Shown: positions 25,581-36,270, numbered from the stretch's first letter. The stretch: 64,000 nt of DNA from Marchantia polymorpha subsp. ruderalis (GCA_037833965.1 AP031355.1:28049501-28113500), one strand, 5' to 3'. Made by a program: numbers and translations. The notes: a model not told the origin generated them from the letters alone.

Positions 25581-26290
25581 ACTTGAGCCGAAGGCCTCAG
25601 CCCCGAAGGCGAGTCCGCGAACGGTATTCGCGCGAAATACCTATCTGTCGCCGGCACATTCGTCGGTGCCGCGCCTCGTCTCTCCTGGCCCGAAGGCCGT
25701 CTTGCTTCTGCCGAAGCCGTCCGTGCCTTCGCCGTAGAGAGGTCCGCTGCTCCCTCTGCAGTCTGTGTGTTCCCATCCTCCTCCGAGGATGGTGACACCT
25801 TCTCTCCGGCGGCACGCCATGTCTCCGCGCTACTTGCAGGCAACACGAGCCTGTGCGCTTTCTGCTTTGGCCGACTGCAGAGCTCGTGCAGAGGCCGCTT
25901 CTGTTTGAGAGCAGCTGATGTTGGCGTTTGAGAGCAGCAATGTTGGCTCTTCTCTGCTTCTCCCTTCCATCTCTGCTTCCGCAGCACTCGCGCTGCGAGT
26001 GATTCTCCTTCCGCTCTCGGTTGGGCTAGTGGCGTGGAGGCAGGAGTTTCTTCCTCTTCGGTGTCAACCTCGACGTCCTTCACATACCGCCCGGGATTGC
26101 TGCGTGACAGCAATGGGAACTGAACTCGCTCGGTCGCAGTTAGGCAACCCATCGATCGATAGAAATTGATCAAGAAGGGGGAGAGTTGATTGATCGATTC
26201 CCCCTTCTCCTCAAACGCATGCTGCCGCGTTATCTTCCATAAGATGCGAGCCCAGTGAATTGGAGCTCCGACCAACGCCAGCTCCACAAA
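25556..26290 (-). pseudogene. Element Y ORF, 3' fragment downstream of the X insertion
   Basis: The frame continues from the 31 kb fragment. After removal of X and one target copy, the reading runs ...SWQVSFVELA... without a frame change. It holds the conserved segment FVELALVGAPIHWARILWK, then a run rich in Ser, Glu, Arg and Pro, and stops at 25,556. The equivalent in X goes on for more than 300 further codons with a coiled coil, which are missing here. No catalytic motif is visible. Function unknown, element-encoded. Confidence 0.75.
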
Positions 26291-26295
26291 TGACA
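26291..26295. repeat. Target-site duplication of element X, left copy
   Basis: TGACA directly precedes the TGTGGTAAC terminus and matches the five bases after the other terminus at 31,170-31,174. Confidence 0.85.
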
Positions 26296-26449
26296 TGTGG
26301 TAACACACTTTTTGTTTTTTTGCAGAATTTAAACAATTTTAGAGAACTAGTACCGAAGCAGTGTTTGTAGTTAGAAAAGGGTACGTTAAATAGAGTGGAT
26401 TGATGAGATCGTCACGAGGTCACAAAGAATCGCGTAGTTGGATGTACCA

Positions 26450-27310
26450 ACGCCAATGTCTTCGGCGCCTTCGGCAAAAGCTCCTTTTCTAAGGTGTCCC
26501 TACTCACGCGCTTCCAGCGTATAAGGAAGCTACGCTTCCGGCGCAGACACCTCAGGAGGAGGTTTTGCTAAAGACGTCAGAAGAAGGGCCCGGACCTCTG
26601 AAGGCGTCCGACCATGAGTACGCCTTCGGCGATGCGCCGCTAGCGCGGAAAGGGAAAACCTTCATAACGATCGGAATACACGGTAGATCCAGTTGATTGA
26701 AGTTGCATTAGAAAGAGCTCGGGACGCTCGTTCTAACGAGCCCAAGAGCGTTGGAGATGGATCAGGGACGGAGAAGTTATGAGCGTCGGAAAACTCGTAG
26801 CCGGACATGCGCCGTTCGCGCTAGGGTTCACAGCCGGAAAGGACTCCCGTACGCCCTCGGCGATGCGCCTTGGGCGGAATCGCGCGCTCATGGGAGGAAA
26901 CCAACTGAGAGTCGGAAGCCCCTTTGGCGACTGCTCATGGAAGGAAAGCGCCGGTCGGATGTACGCCTCCGACGTGGCGCTGATGGCCGGATGCGCTGGC
27001 ATGATTTGCGCTGGCGGATATGCGCCGTCAGCAATGGACGAGGCATAAAGGACAAAATAAGCGGTACGAATGCGCACCGGCGTAATTCGCTCCGACTGGA
27101 TGTGCGCCTCCAGCAAGGCGCCGACGGATAAGGAACGCGCCAGCGGCGACACGCCTCCGGTGATGGACGGGTTAGGGAAAGACAACATAGCCAACGTATA
27201 CCCTGCGGCGGACTCGAGTCCGGAAGGCGGCGGCGGCGGGAGAATTCAACATTCACGCATGCGAATGCGCGCAGTGCGGAGACGTGAATTCGCGCATGCA
27301 AAGGGCGAAC
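26450..27310 (+). other. GC-rich upstream region of X with clustered CGCCTTCGGCG motifs
   Basis: Motifs related to CGCCTTCGGCG and GCGCCTCCGGCG recur through this stretch, as they do in the equivalent part of Y. Overlapping short ORFs on both strands are by-products of the composition. A shared block, GTTCTAACGAGCCCAAG, near 26,730 also occurs (reverse strand) in Y near 32,610, confirming homology of the two upstream regions. Confidence 0.6.
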
Positions 27311-27654
27311 CGTTAGGCCGTATAGCCGGCTGCGTACGTTGTAACCAGTAAGAACGTTGGACGTTCTTGAATTCGGAGAAGAAAAGACTGCGCTCCAGTC
27401 TCATTCTCTCATTCTTGATTTTGCGATTTCCAGCTTCCAAGATTACGCGCAAGGGCGGAGCGACCTGCAGTGAGAGGAGAGAGTGCGGAGACGAGTTGCG
27501 CGAGGATCTTGACAGACCTTGGAGAGAATTGCGAGTAGCGAACTTGAGGGAGAGCGAAGAGAGAGTGAGCAGTCAGTGCTTGAGCGGCCGACGCGCAGTG
27601 GCGATTGTGAGAGAGCGAGCAAAAGAGAGAACGTTTGTGTGTGCAGGAAACGCA

Positions 27655-30210
27655 ATGTCGAAGGTTCCCCAGCTGCGAGTGTCTCCACTCAGGGTGCCGT
27701 AGATCGGTCTACGCGCATTTCAAGATGTGCTGCTGGGGCTGAAGCTCGATTTCCTTCTATGGGGGTGGAACTGGACATGTCCGGAGATGGTGCGCGAGTA
27801 TCTGCAGGAGAGACACAAGCCCTCACGCGGATTCCGTCCACATCCAGAAAGATGGGACATTTGTAACTGGGCGCAGGTGTTGGGCAGGTGTGCCGGCGAG
27901 GAAGGGGATCTCCTCTTCGAGGCCGATAGCGTGAAGGTGTCCCAAGAGGAAGAAATCTCCTACAATGAGCTCTTCAAAGTTGCCAGGCATCCCAAGAACG
28001 GTTTCCGGACACGGGATTACAAAGATTGATTGCGGAGAAATGTCGCGACTGCATTGCTGCAGATATTGCAGCCGACCAAGACCGCTTACATGCATGGTTG
28101 GCAGGTAGAATTTGTGGAGCTAGTGTTGTCAGGAGCTCCAGTGCATTGGGCACGGCTCCTGTGGAAGGTGACGCGCCAACATGCGCAAGAAGAGAGAGGA
28201 GTAACCCTCAATCATCTTTCGCCTTACTTGATTGTGTTTTATCGGGCGATGAGATGTTTGACAAGTTCAGAGCGGACACGGTTTCCGCTGCTGACCCAGA
28301 GCCATCCAGGTAGATACTCACGGGAGGCCGAAGTAGACACGGATCCGGACGAGGAACCTGCCAGTCCGTCTCCGGCTCCGGCCCCAGCAAGAGCAGCAGA
28401 AGAACGTCGAAGTGAGCGCATTCCGCGAAAGCGGAAGTGGGATGAGAGACCTGAGGACAGGCAGCCGGAAGTGCCAGCTGCGCCGACTCGTGGTCGGCCC
28501 ACCCACGAGCCTCACAGTCGACCAAAACAGAGGGCACGCAAAATGCCAACTAGTATTGAGGAGACCGGGCGTACTCCGCTCCGGCAAAATCCCACGTAGG
28601 AGGAGATAATCGCGCAGATTCTAGGGAAGTCGACAAATACCTCTGCGCAGAAGGCACCAATGCCTTCGGAAGGAGATGGACGGACTGACAGTCGGCCGAC
28701 TACGAGTCGGACGACTGAAGGACGACAAGCGGAAGGAAGGCCAACTGAACGGCGCGTTGAACCAGACAGCAGGCCGGAAGCAGAAGAGAGTTTGGCTGAC
28801 GAGCCAACAACCCTCAGAAGGTCGTCTTCGGCGGAAGGCACTTCTGGGAAAACGCCACCAGCAAGCAGGCCAAGTGGAGTGAAGACGCGCAGGGTGTATC
28901 CGACTCCCAGTCGGACAACTGCTGGTCGGCCGACTGCGAGTCGGTCAACAGAGAGACGGCCGGATTCGCCGACTGCGAGACGGACAGGGCCGGCGACCAG
29001 TGTGCGGACGCCTTCGGCGGACGCACCTTCAGCGAAGACGCCTTCCGCGCAGATTGCGCCGGAAGGGCAGGCAGCAGAAGCGGGCGGTGCAAAAGTGACA
29101 AGAGTCACTGCGGCGTCGACCCCTTCGGAGACCGAAGATCGAGCCGGAACAGGGGCTCAAGCAGTGGGATCCCCCACTGCCCTGGATATTTTAGCAGGCA
29201 GTGGAGCAGTAGTCGCAGCAGAAGCTGCTGCGCGCCACAGTTCCAGGGAGTCGCCAAGGGATTCGGTGGCGACTGAAATCCTCGAGACTGAGGATGAGAC
29301 GAGCTCGGAAGAGCAGGAAGCGGATTCTGTGCAGAAAACGCCAACAGGGGTGTTGTGCGAGCAGATAGTCCCACTCCTGCGATATCTGGATCGCAAGACA
29401 TCCAAGTACGCGGGTATTGGAAAACCGCAGTCTTATGTGGAGACTATCAAGCGAAGGACGAGGAGCAAGGTGGCCATTTGGGCCTCTAAGTGCCAGGTAT
29501 ATGTGGATAGGAACACCGCCCTCCGACAACACCTGGCGGTCACACAGAAGCTATACCAAGCCTTGCAGCAGCAGAGGGAGGATGCGGCGACGAAAAGTCA
29601 GGCGGATGCCGAGCTAATGCGGGCAAAGATCGAGTCGGAATTGCAGGAAGAGCGGAGACAAAATCGCGTCCTAGCAGCCGAGCTTGCGCGCCAGACGCGC
29701 GCCTTAGAAGAAAGTCAAAGAGCTCGCAAGGAGGATGAGGAGTTGTTGCGCAACTTGCAATCCGAGTGCTCGGATTTGAGGGCGCAGCGTGCGGAAGCGG
29801 AAATGCAGCTAGCAGAGGTGGAAGGCAGCTGCAGGGCGCGAGAAGAGTTGGCGACGCGGGTGACTCACTGCCTAAAAGGATACGCCCATTGGGAGGTGGC
29901 AGCTCAAGAGAGGATCACACTCAGGGAGTTCGAGCTTCGGGCGGCGGCATTGACGGAGGGTGACAGTCGGAGTCGGCGGCGAGTGGTGAGGAAATTAGAA
30001 ACCTTCTTGTCGTGTGCGCGCGACACTATGGCGCACTTAGAGTCGGAAGTCACTGCAGCCCTCCGACGTCTGGGGTTGCGCAGCCGGTCGAAAGACTGGC
30101 AAGGTAGAGACAGCGAGCGGAGCAGTCCGGCGCGCAGGAGGCGCAGCACCGGATCCGCCGAGTGCAGTAGTATACTTTGGTTTCGCGCAGATGTTGCGAG
30201 TAGTAGATAG
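27655..30210 (+). pseudogene. Element X ORF, 851 codons with three in-frame stops
   Basis: One frame runs from ATG at 27,655 (MSKVPQLR...) to TAG at 30,208, interrupted at codon 16 (TAG, 27,700), codon 125 (TGA, 28,027) and codon 315 (TAG, 28,597). The start is supported by the Y copy, which opens MSKATQLR at the same place. Codons 30-200 are the part conserved with Y (FLLWGWNW..., GFRPHPERW, GRCAGEEGDLLF, GAPVHWARLLWKVTRQHA). About 230-530 are low-complexity Arg/Ser/Thr/Pro. About 550-780 form a long Glu/Arg/Gln-rich coiled coil. The layout recalls plant transposon-associated or gag-like proteins, but I cannot name the domain. At codons 16 and 125 the Y copy has CAG and CGC, so these stops fit C-to-T change. 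Readthrough cannot be excluded, but three stops argue for decay. Confidence 0.75.
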
Positions 30211-31169
30211 GATAGCGTAGTGCTAGTTAGGACCTTTGAGGGTATAAAATAGATCAAGGCGTTTTGCCTTGGGACTCTTCCAGTTTCGGAAGTGCAGATC
30301 AGGAACTCACTTTCTTGGCGTGTTTGTGCATTTTGGTCCTGGCACCACGTAGAGAAGCTGCAGCATAGCGAAGTTACCGTATGTTGTAGTTGAAGGCCTT
30401 CGGCTGAATGTTCAGAGCTAGCACCCGGTTAGAGACTTGAGTAGTGCGGATCTGCACCTGCGGGTGATTTCTGATGCTTAGAGCCGGCTGCGAGTTAGAG
30501 ACTTGAACAGTTTCCCCTTACTCCTTCGAGTGACATATCTTGATTGTACTCCTACGGGAAGTTTCCCCTGAATGCCAAAGTGAAGTTTTATTACTTCGTG
30601 TAAGCCTTGGTTTGCAATTCAGGTTGTGTGTGTGTTACTGGATCGTGTCTCAGTTAAGTTCTCAGTCGGGTCTGCACTCCCTGCGTTTGGTGTGAGAGTC
30701 GAGGGTGACGTCCACGGCGTATGAAGAGGCTTCGTTCCGAAGTGGGAAGTCCAGTCCGTGTACCCTACGCTAGTTCCTGGCGGAAGGGCAGTAAAAGCCG
30801 GAGTGGGAGTCACTACCTGCAGAACCTCTGAGTGAACTTTTGAGACACTTTCCTCCTGAAATCCGAAGCGGAGGTCCTGACCGACCTCTGAGTTGTGCTT
30901 TTGCCAGTTTTCAGGTGTGGGTGTGTGTGTGTGTTGAGTGACCACGCTGTACCGTGCATCCTCCGAGCATCCTCCGAGTCGAGATCCTCCTCCGAGTCGA
31001 GCCTCCGAGTCGAGCACTGCAGTATTTCTGGGAGTGACAGTCGCCTAGAATTCAAACTCTACAAAAGTCTGTTAAACGTGACACTTTTACTCTGTGTGTT
31101 GCCTCTGTCCCTGTGCGTTCGATCTTTTTACCACCATACTGCAGTTTTAGCCTTTGGTGGGTTATTACA
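30211..31169 (+). other. 3' non-coding end of element X
   Basis: It starts with a TATA-like box (TATAAAATA at 30,243) and holds repeated short segments such as GTTAGAGACTTGA (twice between 30,430 and 30,510), a GTGTGTGT tract near 30,920 and several GAGTCGAG/CCGAG repeats near 30,965-31,020. The last ~530 bases match the end of Y. The TATA box followed by a long leader-like stretch looks like a promoter, but no matching copy exists at the 5' end of X. Confidence 0.5.
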
Positions 31170-31174
31170 TGACA
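31170..31174. repeat. Target-site duplication of element X, right copy
   Basis: TGACA immediately follows the GTTATTACA terminus of X and is identical to 26,291-26,295. Confidence 0.85.
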
Positions 31175-31625
31175 CTTGCCAAGAAGTGAGGTAGGTGGTC
31201 ATGTGCGGCTGCAAGAGTTGGAGAAGTGTTACCGCGACATTTCTGCGGTAGCGATCCTTGTAGTCACGGGTCTTGTACCCGTTCTTGCTGGACTTGCTGC
31301 TCTTGAAAAGGGCCGCGAAGTAAATCTCCTCCTCCTTCGTGATCTTGATGCTCTCGCTATCGAATAGGAGATGTCCGTCCTCTCCCGCACATCTTCCCAA
31401 CACATGTTCCGAGTCCTCGATGACCCATCGCTCTACGTGCGGTCGAAACCCGCGAGTAGGTTGGTCTCTCTCCTTCTGCCACTCACGCACCATGTACTGG
31501 CACACATAATTCCACCCCCACAGGAGTAAATTGAGCTTCACCGCAGTCAGCTCGTGCTAGAAAGCGCGCATCTCAATCTGCGGAAGCTTCAGCGGAATCA
31601 TACGTAGCTGTGTTGCTTTCGACAT
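31175..31625 (-). pseudogene. Element Y ORF, 5' fragment upstream of the X insertion
   Basis: It begins at ATG 31,625 (MSKATQLRMIPLKLPQIEM), with an in-frame TAG at codon 23 (31,557-31,559) where X has CAA. It then reads KLNLLLWGWNYVCQYMVRE and onward in clear homology to X, up to TSWQV, where X interrupts it. The frame resumes at 26,290. A premature stop plus a 4.9 kb insertion make it non-functional. Confidence 0.78.
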
Positions 31626-32920
31626 CGCGTTCTTGAAATTGCACTGCGCAAACTCTCCTCTGCTATGCCCAAGCTTCTTGCCCGCGGATGCGATCCTTCT
31701 GCGTGCTCAACTCTCACTCAATTCCTGCGGTTGCGCGCTCAATTCTCTCTCTGTCTTGCCAGTCTCTGCGCGTTGCCTTCTCCTCTGATTTCTCTCTGCC
31801 AAAATGCGTGCGCGCGTAGCTCTCACGTGAAATTGAAATCGCAAGTTCAAGAATGAATCGCCAGTCTTCGGCTCACAAGATTTTATCGTCGACACTTGGC
31901 GTGGGGGTCGACTCACTTGATGGCTGCGCCGGCTTGGAGGCGTAACGGCACTCCTCTCGCACGCTCGGCTTCACGCTCGGCCGTTGCGCGGACTCACACG
32001 CTTCAAAATTGAATTTGATTTCTACCATCGTACTTCGCCGTGACCTTGTTCGCGCAGCGCCGAAGGCGTATCGCCGAAGGCGCGGCGACGGAAGCTTTCG
32101 CCTCTGGCCGACTGGCATCTTTATTCTATCTCGCACTGCCGAAGGCGCTCCGCCGAAGGCGAACTTCTACCGCCGAAGGCATTGACTCCCAACGCCGAAG
32201 GCGAACTTCTTGAAGACGTCCGTCGACGTAGGTGCATCGCCGAAGGCGCAACGCCGAAGGCGTTGACCGCAGTCAACTGGTCTTGTCCTTTCTGTCGATC
32301 CCTCTTGTCCTCCCGAAGGCGCTTTTGCCGTAGGAGTTCCGTTTCGCCGAAGGCGCACATGTCCGTACCGCCGAAGGCGGTGGGCCGAAGTCGGACCATA
32401 CGGAGTTGCTTGCCCCAAAGGCGTTGACCTAATCTTGATGCGCTGGCGCCGTAGGAGCTCGTACGAAGGATTTCACCCCCGAAGGCGTTGACCTAGGGCC
32501 GAAGGCGGCTCGTCCGTCGACCTAGCCCTTCCGCCAAAGGCGTTCCCTCTCAGTATCTTCAGACAATCGTAACTCCTTGATTCCTCATCCGTTTCAAGCG
32601 TCCTTGGGCTCGTTAGAACAAGCGCGTGGATGTCTTTCCAACAAAACCCTAATCAAATCAAGTGGTTATAAATTGAATAAGTTCTGAGGGATTTCCCTAG
32701 CGCCGAAGGAGATTCCCTTCAGAATCGATCATTCGGGCCGGAACGCCTGTTCCGGACATTGCGCCCAACTTCTGGATTTTACGAGATTCTATGAGACTGG
32801 CAATTTATCCATTTTCACTCTATTTAAATGCACCGATTACTGTTTACACTGCTGCTTCTGCGGTACTATTTTCCAAAAATGTTTTAAATTCCGCACAAAA
32901 ACAAAAAGTGGATTACCACA
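31626..32920 (-). other. 5' region of element Y with clustered GCCGAAGGCG motifs
   Basis: Between 32,055 and 32,520 about a dozen copies of CGAAGGCG, mostly within GCCGAAGGCG, are scattered at irregular spacing. The outer 110 bases (32,810-32,920) match the first 110 bases of X in reverse. No ORF with support. Confidence 0.6.
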
Positions 32921-33730
32921 CGGTATAAAAGTTTGATATTATTGAGATCTAATTTTGAAATTCTCTTTGATTTTTGGAACAGAATGCAATTGTGGGAAGT
33001 TGAACTAGTCTATAAAATAAGAATAGGAACATTGCAAAAATTTATCATGATTTTGACAAGACTTTGATTTTATAAAGATCTTGTTAAAGTTTCGCAATGT
33101 TTTATTTCGCTGCCCGTATTTGAACTTTGATATCTCAAATAAAACACAAATATCTTAATCAACTAGACCACGACGGCAGATGTGAAATAAAATGAAATTA
33201 ATTGAAACATTCCATCATTGGTAGGAATCGTTTACAAAAAGGTTAAATCATTTGATCTATTCATTGTAGACTTTCAGAAATTGAAGAGATATAGACGGTC
33301 TGAAGACTTTAAATTTATATTCATTTTAGACTTTCAGAAATTGTAGAGATATCTACGGTCTGAAGACGCTAAAATTATGAAGATCTAATTTTGATCTTTT
33401 CTTTGATTTTTGGAGCAAAATGAAATTGTGGGAAATTGAACTAGTCTACTTAATAAGAAAAGAAACATTTCGAAAATATATCACGACGGGAATTAGATTA
33501 ATATGATATTGTTGAATATTTGCGCTTCTTTTATCCGTTGCGGCGATTTGATCCCGAATCTCTCGGGTGAAACACGAATACATCAACCAACTAGACCAGA
33601 ACGTAAGATATGAAATGTGATGAAATGAAATAATACATCATAGCATTCTTAGGAATCGGTTACAAAAGGTGGAATCATTTGGTCTCTTCATTGTCAGAAA
33701 TTGAAGAGATATGGATGGTCTGGAGATCTG
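32921..33730 (-). repeat. tRNA-Glu-derived repeat array, right part
   Basis: The array resumes exactly at the right border of Y. Heads lie near 33,159 and 33,587 (428 bp apart) with long-form bodies (GATCTTGTTAAAGTTTCGCAATG; a second, diverged body at 33,330-33,480). Orientation is the same as in the left part, so Y split one continuous array. Confidence 0.75.
33534..33605 (-). repeat. Best-preserved tRNA-Glu-like head (72 nt)
   Basis: Minus-strand sequence opens TACGTTCTGGTCTAGTTGG, has a seven-base anticodon loop GTTTCAC with TTC as anticodon and a CCCGAGAG 3' side, a B-box-like GGGATCAAATC, and ends GCAACGGA. Length equals that of tRNA-Glu. The acceptor stem pairs at five of seven positions. 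The box sequences are close to plant tRNA-Glu, but the mismatches and lack of an independent context point to a SINE head rather than a working tRNA gene. Confidence 0.65.
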
Positions 33731-35150
33731 ATAAATCAGTACAGTTCGGTTGAACCGTATATATGCTCCTCATTATCATCTCCACTCTCGCAGACCTCCT
33801 ACGTATCACAGTCAAGGTTCCCACCGGCCTACCAGTCATTCTCTAGTCGACCTTATTCTGATGTGACCAGCCAGTACTATAAGAATTTCGCGCATTGGGT
33901 GAGTAGAAACTTGCAGTCAATTACTCATGGGTGAACCAACAATTATAATCCAAGGGGAATATTTCACAAAAAGCGAAGAAATCGGAACCAAGTCAAAGCT
34001 GCAAGACGGAAATGACTTGACGGAACCAATGTCCTTGGCAGCTCTGAATTGACAAAAGATTAACGAAATATAATGTACGCGAGGAGATGGAAGTGGAGTC
34101 ATGGAGTTTCGGGTGTGACAGTGAGATGAATTATGAATGATATGTTACAGCCTACTGTGATCGGGAGATGATAGTGGCAATATCAGTTACACCATGCCTC
34201 CCAAAGCCTATGGATACTTGGCATTCCTTCCTACCGCACGAGCTCGGTAAACGATCTGATATGATTGTAAGTGAAGCGAGAAGATGCATGTGAGATCAAA
34301 ATCGTGTTCTCGATGTGATCAGCACATCTCGAATCATTGACATCGTGTAAATTTCTTCATCTACACGTGTCACGATCAGTCTGTATAAATGAAATTCCCG
34401 AGAACAAAAATAGTGTACATGGTCAATCGATTTACAGAGTGACCATTAATACTTCACTGTATTCTTGCCTAAACTGCCAGTAAGGTATCGGATCCTCGAT
34501 AAGCGCAGACTAAGAAACGATACGCCTCCCAGCCGGCCTCTGTTACTTTGCAGTGGGTTATACAAGCGACGTCCTAGAGTTTCTGCCTGAAGGTACTTGA
34601 GCTACAATCTTATCCACTACTAGATTCTAGAACCCGTGCACCTTTAATTTAATATTTTGTCCGTAGATCACAAATGATATTACCACTGTCCACGGACGGA
34701 CGTACCCTCGTGCATTCTTCTACGAATATATTTATAAATATTAAGCTGCAGGCGGATCTTGTGGACTCTATAGTAGGTCCCGAGTTTTGACAAGTTCTTC
34801 GAGCAAGGTGCAGAAGTCGAAGCTCGTATGCTTGTGCTTCTGCCTTTGATAGATCAGAAGTTAGTAGAGACGACTGAACCTTCGTTCTTGTTCGTGTGTG
34901 TTGTGTGCGCTTGTACATCAAAGATCACCGATAACCTTTTTGTGATCTTTGGTGTGTAGACTGGATAACCAGCTTTTGAAGCATCTGCCTAAATAGATTA
35001 CTGGAACTCTGCACGAATACAATCAGAACCACGAAGAGGAAAAAACGATTATTTGATATTCATGTTACACAGTAACAGAGGCCTATGAGTTGAACGTAGC
35101 GCATGAATGCTCCGATTGTGGGTAAGGGAATGCTCTACCTCTGTGGTTGT
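33731..35150. other. Intergenic, no supported gene
   Basis: ORFs are short and unconvincing. Composition is intermediate. Nothing recognisable. Confidence 0.45.
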
Positions 35151-36270
35151 TCATCGCGTAACTCTTAAGCTCTCGAACACGATTCTTTCTGATATAATCT
35201 GCTCCTCCAGCTGAGCCCTCGCTAGAGCTTCATGTATCTCGTTGCGTTTGTTAGTATCTTGGTCACCTTGGATGTGAAAAGTCTGACAGTCTAAACAGGT
35301 CCTATTCTCGTATTTCAAATCAACTGCTCGTTGATCGCAGTTTGCTCTCATTCCATCATTCAAATCTTCCATCTGCAAAGCAAAAGAACATTTTCAGGAC
35401 ATCCCGTTAATTACCGCACTTCCTCTTCTATGACGATCTCTCCGTTTTGAAAGATGTAAAGCTTTTCTACGCAAGAAAAGGCTCCATGAAACTGGAGTTC
35501 ATCCATCTAACAAAGGAGCTGCGAACCTTGAATTCTTTGTTTAGTAAGGAACAGTCCTGTTCATAAAACTGATCCTGAAAGCCGCTTACTTTCGGAACTT
35601 TGTACCTCTACGTAAGAACGTAAGAACGAGAGAGAAGTAGCACTCAAGTCAACAATCAAATCGAAATAACGAATAATTCATGAATAAATATCTGTCAAGA
35701 ATGACAGATATTTATGCGTTCAGAACTTCGAAAGGATAAGGGAGATGATAGTGGAGAATATAGTGGAGAACTTCAAGAGAGCGGAGCTCTCATGTATACA
35801 GCTGAGGAGTGAAGTACCTGCTGCAAGCTTCCGAGGTTCTCAACTTCGGAGAGAACCAGTGAAGCATTAGCATGTTGATATTTCAAAGCACTTGAATCTG
35901 CATCTCTCAACGACTGGAAGCTTTGAACATCATATTGCACTCCTGGACTGCAGCCTAAGCTGAAATGGACGACTCCACCGTCGCTCTGAACAGTCCCCGC
36001 GTGCACGTGAGAAATTTGAGAATGCTGAAGTGAAAACAGCCCCCAAACAATGGTTGCAGGCAAGCGAACAGGAACTCCAGCCACGGAGGGTCTCATCTTC
36101 CGAGTCAGAGACCTCGCCTGTATGTAAAACACGAGGGTGGTGCCGATAGCAATGAAAACCAGAGCGCTCAGTATCGGATTCGACGTCCATGGGCTGTGAC
36201 GATACGTTCTGTCCCCGGCAAATTCATTCATGTATATGTTCGCCTCGTGGTAGGAATTCGATGGAGCCAT
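35151..36270 (-). CDS. Two-exon single-pass membrane protein, unknown function
   Basis: Exon 1 is 36,270-35,818 and exon 2 is 35,372-35,151, joined by a phase-0 GT-AG intron (donor CAG/GTACTT, acceptor CTTTGCAG/ATGGAA). I chose the start at 36,270 because AACATGGC fits the plant context better than the ATG 18 bases upstream. The product is about 224 residues. Residues 1-30 are polar; one helix lies at about 34-50 (LSALVFIAIGTTLVFYI), followed by basic residues and a soluble part of about 170 residues. Exon 2 ends in a Glu/Arg-rich, probably helical tail (LEEQIISERIVFE). No domain recognised. It belongs by architecture with the other small membrane proteins of this window. Confidence 0.6.
35684..35715. 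repeat. Short perfect hairpin in an intron
   Basis: Arms ATAAATATCTGTC (35,684-35,696) and GACAGATATTTAT (35,703-35,715) enclose a six-base loop. It lies within the intron of the 35-36 kb gene. Confidence 0.7.

Larger units (their letters stand above)
26296..31169 (+). mobile_element. Element X: 4.87 kb element nested inside element Y
   Basis: X begins TGTGGTAACACACTTTTTG and ends CTTTGGTGGGTTATTACA. Its terminal 13 bases form an imperfect inverted repeat matching at 10 of 13 positions (TGTGGTAACACAC and TGTAATAACCCAC). It is bounded by a 5 bp duplication (TGACA) and disrupts the ORF of Y in the opposite orientation. Content in order: a short AT-rich end, a GC-rich region with CGCCTTCGGCG motifs (26.45-27.3 kb), a broken 851-codon ORF (27,655-30,210), a TATA-like TATAAAATA at 30,243, and a ~900 bp 3' region. 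TG...CA ends with a 5 bp duplication resemble integrase-type insertion, but I see no direct long terminal repeats, reverse transcriptase or transposase. X is either non-autonomous or a type I cannot name. Confidence 0.85.
25008..32920 (-). mobile_element. Element Y: TG...CA-ended element, host of a nested insertion
   Basis: Read on the minus strand, Y starts at 32,920 with TGTGGTAATCCACTTTTTG and ends at 25,008 with CCTTTGGTGGGTTATTACA. Its last 13 bases form an imperfect inverted repeat with its first (TGTGGTAATCCAC against TGTAATAACCCAC). Inside are a GC-rich upstream region full of GCCGAAGGCG motifs (32.0-32.6 kb), a broken ORF (31,625 to 25,556), and a 3' region homologous to that of element X. 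X lies inside Y at 26,296-31,169. Y sits in the tRNA-derived repeat array. I could not find a clear target duplication: the left flank ends ATATG and the right begins CGGTA. The superfamily is not assigned. Confidence 0.75.

Noticed and set aside
28208..29532. Several minus-strand ORFs of 81-198 codons
   Set aside because: Antisense to the element X ORF; repetitive Arg/Ser/Pro coding makes the reverse frames open.
26296..31169. Ordinary LTR retrotransposon
   Set aside because: TG...CA ends and a 5 bp duplication fit, but the 5' and 3' ends are not direct repeats and no reverse transcriptase, integrase or protease is seen.
25003..32925. Target duplication for element Y
   Set aside because: Left flank ATATG and right flank CGGTA do not match; either decayed or the borders were rearranged.
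33534..33605. Functional tRNA-Glu gene
   Set aside because: Two acceptor-stem mismatches and a changed B box, and it is one unit of a repeat array; called a SINE-like head instead.
22440..33730. CRISPR-like array
   Set aside because: Repeats are ~200 bp, diverged throughout, tRNA-derived, and in a plant-like genome.
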